Shown here: piece after piece, positions 36,804-43,623 of the stretch
Layout: every line of letters begins with the position of its first letter
How positions within the stretch are numbered: position 1 is the stretch's first letter
Source of the DNA: an uncultured Prochlorococcus sp.
Lineage (GTDB): Bacteria > Cyanobacteriota > Cyanobacteriia > PCC-6307 > Cyanobiaceae
Length of the DNA: 43,623 nucleotides
Reading direction: 5' to 3'
NCBI GenBank assembly: GCA_902606505.1
Contig: CACLGU010000008.1
Span: 1-43,623 of the forward strand
Program-made: the position numbers and the translations under genes
The notes under the pieces: model-generated
The model's input: only the letters and a program-made list of their open reading frames with translations
Told to the model about the DNA's origin: nothing
The model's database searches: none

Positions 36804-36935
36804 TTATTTCGCAGCTATCGAATTTATTTTTAACTTTGCTGTCTTATGTAATAGTCCAACAGCTTCTTTTCTTCCAGAAGCTTGTTGAGCCTGATGCATT
36901 AATTCAGCATATTTTTTTACGATTTTCTTTTCTAT
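36804..36935 (-). pseudogene. Small ORF with apparent lost start (ATA) or shorter ATG start at 36899
   Basis: Reads (I)EKKIVKKYAELMHQAQQASGRKEAVGLLHKTAKLKINSIAAK*; in-frame stop just upstream, no ATG/GTG/TTG at the expected start. Confidence 0.4.
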
Positions 36936-37200
36936 GGTTTAAATTAAATGAAGACCGTTTTTGAATCTCACAACTAGTGAATCACAACTTGAAGTAGATA
37001 AGGAATCAACGGTAAAACCTCAGAGTCAACAAATTGGAACGGGTTAACTCGTGTGTTAGATATATAATCAATTAGCTAAATACTTGTTGGTATCTAAGAT
37101 TACATTGTTTTCAAATCCTGATAACTTGTATACTCAATATAAAGCTTAAAATTAAGAATTTATAATAGCTTGACTAACTTGATTAAGTAAATTTAGAAAA

Positions 37201-37533
37201 TTGAGTTCCTTAATTATCACAAAGGCTGCTTCAAATGAACTGTTAAGGCAATCTATATATCGTGGTACACCTGGAAAAATATTTTTATATTTGCAACACG
37301 ATAATCTTGATGTTGGATGGATGTTTTTAAGAGTAAATGTTTGGAAAGAATCAGGAATTCCTATTGCTAGAACTGATGGCTTAACTATTTACGCCCTAGA
37401 TTCTCAAAAAAGTTTATTAGATGAACTTACTCTTGACCATTATCAAGATTTAACTGGAGGAGGATTTTTAATAAGTACTCCAAAAGGTGCTACAAAAAGT
37501 TCATGTGGCTCAGGTTTTAAATTTATAAAATAG
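37201..37533 (+). CDS. HesB/IscA-like (A-type carrier fold) protein lacking canonical Cys set
   Basis: Fold-like pattern ...GLTIYALDSQKSLLDELTLDHYQDLTGGGFLISTPKGATKSSCGSGFKF; TTG start. Confidence 0.65.
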   Translation: MSSLIITKAASNELLRQSIYRGTPGKIFLYLQHDNLDVGWMFLRVNVWKESGIPIARTDGLTIYALDSQKSLLDELTLDHYQDLTGGGFLISTPKGATKSSCGSGFKFIK

Positions 37534-37574
37534 CAGTTGCAATTTTAATAGGGTGCAAGTATAAAGTTTTTAAT

Positions 37575-37790
37575 TTATTCCCAAGTTTTCATATCAGAGA
37601 AGTCGCTCGCTATTGCATGTAGCATCCCTCCTACAAATGATCTAGGACAACCAAGTTTGTTAACTAAAACTTCTGATTGTTTTTTGATATCTTCCCATGT
37701 AGGTCTGATATCCTCATTTATTTGTTTAATGCTAGGTTTAAATTCTTCTGAATTATTCATATTTAAAGGTATTAACTTATTAAAATTCAA
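37575..37790 (-). CDS. Conserved hypothetical protein (about 61-71 aa)
   Basis: ORF with internal ATG (MNNSEEFKPSIKQINEDIRPTWEDIKKQSEVLVNKLGCPRSFVGGML...). Confidence 0.65.
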   Translation of the reverse strand: MNFNKLIPLNMNNSEEFKPSIKQINEDIRPTWEDIKKQSEVLVNKLGCPRSFVGGMLHAIASDFSDMKTWE

Positions 37791-37838
37791 AAGTTAGTAA
37801 AGAAAATCTCATTTATTTAAATAAATATTCAATAAAAA

Positions 37839-37994
37839 TTATAAAATAAATTCTTTAGAAATTATTCTAAGCTGATTCAAATTCAGATTATTTAAATAAT
37901 TATTTGCAATCAATTTTTCCTCATTAATTTCGAGATCTTTAATCTCAGAAATAATGCTATTAGATATTAAATCAATTAAATGTTCTTTATCCAT
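37839..37994 (-). CDS. Small hypothetical protein (51 aa)
   Basis: MDKEHLIDLISNSIISEIKDLEINEEKLIANNYLNNLNLNQLRIISKEFIL*. Confidence 0.5.
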   Translation of the reverse strand: MDKEHLIDLISNSIISEIKDLEINEEKLIANNYLNNLNLNQLRIISKEFIL

Positions 37995-38094
37995 GACTTA
38001 TATATAAACCCAAAACAAACATTAATTATTAAAAGTCTTCAACTCAACATATAAGTAAAAATACTCAGGTAAATAGAAAACTCATCGTACAAGC

Positions 38095-38140
38095 AGGATA
38101 TAAATCAGAAAAAAGAATTAAGGGATTTGGAATTCTTTAG
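38095..38140 (+). pseudogene. Fossil 3' end of the 34137-34856 metallophosphoesterase-like gene
   Basis: Reads VQAGYKSEKRIKGFGIL* versus VQAGYKTEKRIKGFGRL* at the gene's true end. Confidence 0.9.
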
Positions 38141-38416
38141 TTTTTAGCTATTGAATCAAGTTCCCTAAACTTGTTATGAATATATTTTATCGGTATAAGT
38201 GGTCTAAGGACTTGTCCTATTTGTAAGGACTTGAGCCTAGCGGTTTCAAGGTTAACTCCGCACTCCTGCACACGAGTACAAAAACCTTTTTTATTAATGA
38301 AGATTACTTCCAAGACACTTAGCTTGCTGCTTAATGTAGTTTTTGTGCTTTGTGTCTTTGTTATTTAAAGGCTATTCATCAAAAGAGATTAATAGTTTCC
38401 GGGTTTTATTACTTCG

Positions 38417-38444
38417 AACCGAACTCAATATCGGTTAGTTTTTT
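38417..38444 (+). terminator. Candidate Rho-independent terminator
   Basis: AACCGA-actcaata-TCGGTT-agTTTTTT. Confidence 0.65.
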
Positions 38445-38508
38445 AGTCTGTGAAAGTTTGAGTAAAGTTTGAGTAAAAAATTACGAGTCCTTGAGATCCC
38501 AGGTATCG

Positions 38509-38553
38509 CTAGTCGCGCTCACTTTTCATTAGCCAATAGTTAGGATTAGTCAT
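38509..38553 (-). pseudogene. Fossil 5' end of the EVE-domain gene
   Basis: Reads MTNPNYWLMKSERD* versus MTEINYWLMKSEPDAYS of the intact gene. Confidence 0.85.
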
Positions 38554-38919
38554 AGTCTTATATTTCGAGGGAATAGTGATGCTGGTATGGTGCTGGGATG
38601 GCATTTTGTTAATTTTTTCGTAATTCAGCCAAATTCAAATCATTTTATTTAGTTTATCGAAGATATCTGATCGAAGAAAGTTCACATTTATAAATGTGTT
38701 GGTGGGTATGTAGGGTTCACATGATGGTTTCATATCGTTAGATGTGACTTTAAAATTTCTGTTGAAATTTTACGGATATAACTTTCTAATAGCTTCTTTT
38801 TGTTCTTGCTTTTTTATATCCTTAGCATCATAAACTGGGCAATTATTCTGTTCAAGAGATGAGAAAAAAGTTCTCCTTTTAAAAGCTTTAAATATAGGAG
38901 TAAGTAAGAAACGTTTCAT
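38517..38919 (+). repeat. Copy B of composite direct repeat flanking the hli island
   Basis: Nearly collinear with 34868-35272. Confidence 0.9.
38770..38919 (-). CDS. Small protein (49 aa), paralogue of 35123-35272
   Basis: MKRFLLTPIFKAFKRRTFFSSLEQNNCPVYDAKDIKKQEQKEAIRKLYP*. Confidence 0.65.
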   Translation of the reverse strand: MKRFLLTPIFKAFKRRTFFSSLEQNNCPVYDAKDIKKQEQKEAIRKLYP

Positions 38920-38958
38920 TTAGTCTTTTATTTTTAAGTAGGGTTAATTCTTAATAGC

Positions 38959-39234
38959 TTATTCCTTTGATATTAAAATAAGTTGGTCAGGATCATAATT
39001 AGAAATCCAACTTAGTATTTTTTCTTCCTCTTCTAAAGTTCTAGTGCATGCAAAACCATATTTAGCTCTTACTTTTTCGGAAGCCTTATGCAAAGCTTGA
39101 ATAGCAAGAGACTTAAAATCTGAAATCTTTAAAGAATCTCCAGGTTTTAAATATTCAAGAATTACCGTAGAGGGAGAATATAGAGATTTTTTTTTACCAT
39201 CTGGTAAATTTAATTGAAAATTAATTTCAGGCAT
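38959..39234 (-). CDS. MSMEG_0570-type (NitG-like) protein
   Basis: 91 aa; MPEINFQLNLPDGKKKSLYSPSTVILEYLKPGD..., last gene of the nitrilase cluster. Confidence 0.8.
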   Translation of the reverse strand: MPEINFQLNLPDGKKKSLYSPSTVILEYLKPGDSLKISDFKSLAIQALHKASEKVRAKYGFACTRTLEEEEKILSWISNYDPDQLILISKE

Positions 39235-39292
39235 TTTTTTAGTATCCTTTGTTTTTTATGTAAAAATTTTAATTGATTGGAGCATTATTGAT

Positions 39293-40270
39293 TTAATTTA
39301 CATGAGTAAATCCAGTGAGAGGAGTATCCTCTTCCCAAAGTAATTCTGCTCCATTTGAATTTTTGATATAAACACTGCTATTACCATTTTCAAAGTTGCC
39401 GACATGACAGCAAATAAGCTCATCATATGGTCTTAAAGCATCCTTTAAAAAATTAGCTTTATCTGGTTTGATAGCACAAAGAAAACCATAGCTTGGGAAA
39501 CATGTAAGCCAGTCAAATTCTGGTATTCCTTTAGGGCGTTCAATTTTCTCAATATCAATTACAATTTTTTTCCCAGCAGATTCAGCAAACATAACTGCAG
39601 TGCCTGTGATACCTCCCATGCTAATGTCTTTGGCTGCGTGAATAATATTTTTTTTTGCAAGAAAGGGTATCAATGAAAAATGTTTTTTAAGTAAAGTTGC
39701 CGAGGCTTTTGTAGCCGCATCCCAGAACGGATAATCTTTAAAAAAATATCCATCTTTATTCGCTATTATCCATAATTCATCTCCAGAATCTGCGAACCTT
39801 GAAGAAAGAATAGGACCTTCTATAAGTCCAAGAATTGATACAGATAAAGCAAAATATGGACTTTTTTGATTTGAGTGACCACCTACCATTGGGACATTAA
39901 ATTTTTCACAGGCAAAACTCATACCAGAAAGAATTTTATTGTGTTTTTCTAAATCATTTTCACTCCAAATACTATTTACTAAAGCGATTGGCTTCCCTCC
40001 CATTGCAGTGATGTCACTGATATTAACTAATACGCTGCTCCAACCTGCGAACCACGGTTCCCTTTCTACTAAGATTGGACTAATTCCTTCACTCGCCATT
40101 AATAACAAGCCTGATTGTTGTGGAATTACTGCTGCATCATCTCCAAGCATTGCAGATTTACCAAGTTCGCTGAACGGGCTATGTGAGAAAGTTTTTGCAG
40201 CACTTTGAATATCTTTTTTAGATTCAATACCACTATGTGTTTGCAATTTTTTGATAAGTTTATCTAACAT
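39293..40270 (-). CDS. AIR synthase-related protein (sll0787/MSMEG_0567 C-terminal family)
   Basis: 325 aa; LGDDAAVIP, ITAMGGKPIALVNSIW, MVGGHSNQKSPYFALSVSILG, ISMGGITGTAVM. Confidence 0.88.
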   Translation of the reverse strand: MLDKLIKKLQTHSGIESKKDIQSAAKTFSHSPFSELGKSAMLGDDAAVIPQQSGLLLMASEGISPILVEREPWFAGWSSVLVNISDITAMGGKPIALVNSIWSENDLEKHNKILSGMSFACEKFNVPMVGGHSNQKSPYFALSVSILGLIEGPILSSRFADSGDELWIIANKDGYFFKDYPFWDAATKASATLLKKHFSLIPFLAKKNIIHAAKDISMGGITGTAVMFAESAGKKIVIDIEKIERPKGIPEFDWLTCFPSYGFLCAIKPDKANFLKDALRPYDELICCHVGNFENGNSSVYIKNSNGAELLWEEDTPLTGFTHVN

Positions 40271-40279
40271 TTTATGTGG

Positions 40280-40918
40280 TCACTTTTTCACTAAATACCA
40301 GCCTGGTCTGCTTAATTTTGAAGACTTGTAATAATTTAAGTCAGCTTCCATTAGGTGATGTTTTATTCCCTTGATTTCTATTTGTTTAATTGATTTCCAT
40401 TTGAGGCGTCTAAAAAAACTCACATTTTGGATCTGAACGGTTGCTAAAAATTGATCACAACCCCATCCATTTGCTGTAGTTACTGCTTTCCAGATCAATC
40501 CTTTTCCTATTTGATTGAATTTACGGAAAACAGGATCAACACCTAGTCTCCCCCCATACCATTGTCTTTTTTCTGTTTCGTAAATTCTCACTACGCCAAC
40601 GACTCTCTCTTTAGTGCCATATCCAGAATTCAATGAAACTATTGGGTATGCATCTTGATCAATTTCATCAATGTCAGATTCAGCAAAAATATTCTGTTCT
40701 TCGCAAAATATTCTCTTTCGTAATTCCCAGTAATCTTTGATAAGGGGAGAATCATCTTCAAGCAAATGAAACGAAAAGTTTTCTGAATTTGAACTTGGAG
40801 ATATCATAAAATCTTCTTCTTCAATTCCAATGCCTGATCTTACGGAGGGTGTGAAATAGTAAGGCGCAGAGCTAAAGCTTCTGCCGATATCCTCACTTGA
40901 GGGGTCAATAAAAAACAT
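40280..40918 (-). CDS. GNAT-type acetyltransferase (MSMEG_0567 N-terminal/sll0786 family)
   Basis: 212 aa; VVGVVRIYETEKRQWYGGRLGVDPVFRKFNQIGKGLI, directly upstream of the AIR synthase-like gene. Confidence 0.85.
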   Translation of the reverse strand: MFFIDPSSEDIGRSFSSAPYYFTPSVRSGIGIEEEDFMISPSSNSENFSFHLLEDDSPLIKDYWELRKRIFCEEQNIFAESDIDEIDQDAYPIVSLNSGYGTKERVVGVVRIYETEKRQWYGGRLGVDPVFRKFNQIGKGLIWKAVTTANGWGCDQFLATVQIQNVSFFRRLKWKSIKQIEIKGIKHHLMEADLNYYKSSKLSRPGWYLVKK

Positions 40919-40923
40919 AATAT

Positions 40924-42012
40924 TTAACTCTCAAATAGTGATAAAGCTGAGCAGGCACCGCATTTGGCACAACCAGCGGACATTTCATCAGATTTTATGT
41001 TGCCTTCATTTAGTAATTGCGAGACTGATTGATAAATGTCAATCATGAAATCAGTGCTTGGGGAGGGGTGATGTTCCAGAGGCGTTCCTGCTATTGGCAC
41101 AAATGGAACTATGAAAGGATAAACTCCTATAGATATCAATTTTTTACTGCAATTTATTAGGGATTCTTTGCTATCCCCTAGTCCAGCTAATAAATATGTA
41201 GAAACTTCTCCTCTGCCGAACACTGAGACACTTTCTTCGAAAGCTTTATAGTATCTTTCAAGAGAAATTTCAGATTTGCCTGGAAGAATTTTTTTTCTTA
41301 TCTTCTCCTCCACAACCTCTAAATGCATACCTAAACTATCAACGCCTGAGTCTTTCATTTTTCTAAACCAAATTGGATTATCAGGCGGTTCGCATTGACC
41401 TTGGATTGGAATATCAACTTTAGCCTTAACAGCCTTTGCTGCTTCTGCCATTATTCTTGCTCCCCTATCACTACTGTTTGGGGTCCCTGTTGTCATTACT
41501 AATTGCTTTATTCCATCAAGTCTTACAGCTGCTTCTGCAACTTCAGCTATTTGATCTGGAGTTTTTCTTACGATGGTTTGTTCGTTTTCCAAAGATTGCT
41601 CTATTGCACAAAACTGGCAAGATTCTTCTCTATGTTTGAAACGAATACATTTTTGAAGAATAGTTGTTGCTAATACATCCTTGCTATGAAGAAGAGCAAT
41701 CGACTTATAAGGTATACCATCTTTTGTTTTTAAAGAATAAAAACTTGGTTCTTTTGTGGTCGATAATTCCTTGATATTTGAATCTTCACTATTTTGGAGA
41801 ATAAATTGTCCGTCAGGCTCCTCTGAAAGTTGATAATTAGATTTTTTAGATACGTGATTATAAACTGGAACCATTACAGTCTTCCCTTTAATTGTTAAAG
41901 CTCTATGATCTGATGGACCAGCGCCTCCTTTTCTACCCCTGTTGCCCTTTTTAGGCGTGGAACTTATCCCATTAACTTGTAACTCAGTAATAATTTTGCC
42001 TAGTTCAGACAT
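40924..42012 (-). CDS. Radical SAM protein (MSMEG_0568 family)
   Basis: 362 aa; KCIRFKHREESCQFCAIEQ cluster-binding region, C-terminal GCAKCGACSA. Confidence 0.9.
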   Translation of the reverse strand: MSELGKIITELQVNGISSTPKKGNRGRKGGAGPSDHRALTIKGKTVMVPVYNHVSKKSNYQLSEEPDGQFILQNSEDSNIKELSTTKEPSFYSLKTKDGIPYKSIALLHSKDVLATTILQKCIRFKHREESCQFCAIEQSLENEQTIVRKTPDQIAEVAEAAVRLDGIKQLVMTTGTPNSSDRGARIMAEAAKAVKAKVDIPIQGQCEPPDNPIWFRKMKDSGVDSLGMHLEVVEEKIRKKILPGKSEISLERYYKAFEESVSVFGRGEVSTYLLAGLGDSKESLINCSKKLISIGVYPFIVPFVPIAGTPLEHHPSPSTDFMIDIYQSVSQLLNEGNIKSDEMSAGCAKCGACSALSLFES

Positions 42013-42997
42013 GATTGATTTCCTCTAAATAGTCTTTTGTAGTTAGATCTTTTGGTATGAAATCTTTTCCATTTGATATCTCAAATACCTTGTTGGGGGA
42101 TGTATTTAGTTTTAGAGAAAGAAGATCTGGACGACTGTAGTGACCAACACTATCCATCATTCTTTTCCTTTTTGTAATAAGCGATAAATTAATTTCTGCT
42201 ATGGCTAATCCTTCTCCTTCATCAAGTGGTCCTGCCAAATACTTACCTTCTGGACTGATAATTGCTGTGTGACATCCTCCCTGAAATGCTTTATGAAGAT
42301 TGGTTTCGGACGTTATTTTTTTATAATCTTCTGGATCTAGCCAACCTGTTGAGCAAATGACAAAACAGCCTGCTTCTAAAGCGTGATGTCTCATTGTGAC
42401 TGCAGTTTGCTCGGTAAATATTGGACCAACTAATGAACCTGGAAATTGAGCACAATGTATTTGTTCCCCTTTAGCCATAAGGGCAAATCTAGCTAAAGGG
42501 TTATAGTGCTCCCAACAAGCCAAAGATCCTATCTTGCCAAGTTGAGTATCTACAACTTCTAAACCAGAACCATCTCCTTGACCCCAAATCATTCTTTCGT
42601 GAAAAGTAGGAGTTATTTTTCTTCTTTTTAGAACAATTTCACCTTTTTCGTTGAAAAGAATTTGAGTATTGTACAAACTTCCACCATCAAGTTCATTAAC
42701 TCCTAAAAGAACTTGGATGTTATATTTTTTAGCTGATTTCCCAACTATTTCTGTAACTGGACCCGGGACTTCTACTGCTTGCTCATATAGCTTCATATGA
42801 GATTTACCCATGAGAACTGGCGGCTCAACAAATGAAAAATATGGGTAGTAAGGAAGGAATGTTTCGGGAAAGACTATCAATTTTACATTTTTTGTAGCTG
42901 CTTCTTGAATCTTTAAAAGGACTTTATTCAATGATTCATTTAAGTCAAAGAGTACAGGTCTAACTTGAGCAGCAGCTACTTTAAATGTTTTAGTCAT
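42005..42997 (-). CDS. Nitrilase (Nit6803 / Nit1 type)
   Basis: 330 aa; FPETFLPYYPYFSF (Glu), KRRKITPTFHERMIWGQGDG (Lys), GSLACWEHYNPLARFALMA (Cys). Confidence 0.95.
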   Translation of the reverse strand: MTKTFKVAAAQVRPVLFDLNESLNKVLLKIQEAATKNVKLIVFPETFLPYYPYFSFVEPPVLMGKSHMKLYEQAVEVPGPVTEIVGKSAKKYNIQVLLGVNELDGGSLYNTQILFNEKGEIVLKRRKITPTFHERMIWGQGDGSGLEVVDTQLGKIGSLACWEHYNPLARFALMAKGEQIHCAQFPGSLVGPIFTEQTAVTMRHHALEAGCFVICSTGWLDPEDYKKITSETNLHKAFQGGCHTAIISPEGKYLAGPLDEGEGLAIAEINLSLITKRKRMMDSVGHYSRPDLLSLKLNTSPNKVFEISNGKDFIPKDLTTKDYLEEINHV

Positions 42998-43015
42998 TTT
43001 CTTAGAGCTTATGTC

Positions 43016-43498
43016 TTACAGAGTCCAAGTATCCAAAATAAATGCTCCTTCTTTGCGATGCATTAACACGATATCGAGAACATCTAAAGGACTTATTGGT
43101 TTTATCCCTGGAGTAAGAGCTCCTTCCCCATGCCCGTACAAAGCTTGTAACGCAAATCGACAAGCATAAACCTTACCGCCTTGACCCATAAATTTTTCTA
43201 AGCGAGCATTAAAATTTAAATGACCATCAAATGCTGCATCTCCAAGCTTTGGAAAGCCTCTTTGTAGTCCTAGAGTTACTCCTGGACCATATAGCAATAT
43301 TGAAGTTTCAAAACCCTTATTTATAAGACGACTAGCTTGTAAAAGATTAACAAGACCAATAGACCCCTCAAAAGCAACAGTATGAAAAGTTAGTAAGGCT
43401 TTCTCACTTGGTTCGGCTTTAACATCTGGGAATACTTTTTCTTCATAATCAACTAAGAATTCTCCAGGCTGATTAGCGGGACGAGTTACAGATGGCAT
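43016..43498 (-). CDS. MSMEG_0572/sll0783-family protein
   Basis: 160 aa; first gene of the cluster, ...[53 protein letters not shown]... Confidence 0.85.
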   Translation of the reverse strand: MPSVTRPANQPGEFLVDYEEKVFPDVKAEPSEKALLTFHTVAFEGSIGLVNLLQASRLINKGFETSILLYGPGVTLGLQRGFPKLGDAAFDGHLNFNARLEKFMGQGGKVYACRFALQALYGHGEGALTPGIKPISPLDVLDIVLMHRKEGAFILDTWTL

Positions 43499-43623
43499 GA
43501 AATTTTTTTAAAAAACTTTTGATATTTTCTGATTTGATTTCCCAAAAAGAATGTAACCGATATCACTAAATTGATTAACTTAAGATTTCAGATCAAAAAA
43601 ACTTTTTAGTGAGTTTTATAACA

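Noticed and set aside
38200-38290. Possible tRNA in the copy-B insert (CACTC-ctgcacac-GAGT arm)
   Set aside because: No complete cloverleaf or acceptor stem could be drawn; kept only as a hint within a finding.

Overview
The window is AT-rich and has the gene content and order of a streamlined marine picocyanobacterium, most likely high-light Prochlorococcus (inferred from proteins, not searched). Positions 1-34.9 kb are mostly a conserved backbone: fumC (partial), purB, tlyA, glnB, queF, ccs1/ccdA, ftsW, the atpI-B-E-G-F-D-A-C ATP synthase operon, petF-like ferredoxin, nadE/nadD, pepP, psrp-3/ycf65, atpE/atpB (epsilon/beta), groES/groEL, secG, gpmI, pyrR, an Hsp70-like protein, rpoZ, an EVE-domain protein and a P-loop/metallophosphoesterase trio. 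From about 34.86 to 38.94 kb there is a low-coding-density accessory island with three short hli genes and several tiny ORFs. It is bracketed by two diverged direct copies of a composite segment. Each copy carries the 3' end of the upstream metallophosphoesterase gene, a fossil of the EVE-gene 5' end, and a paralogous 49-aa small protein. Next to it (38.96-43.5 kb) is a compact six-gene minus-strand cluster: MSMEG_0572-like, nitrilase, radical SAM, GNAT, AIR-synthase-like and MSMEG_0570-like proteins. This matches the Nit1C-type nitrilase cluster, apparently without its flavoprotein partner in this window. Other points of interest are hairpins flanking the ATP synthase c-subunit gene, a DnaA-box-like cluster far from any visible dnaN, a P-II T-loop Tyr51Phe substitution, and a repeated terminator-plus-palindrome element inside the hli island.
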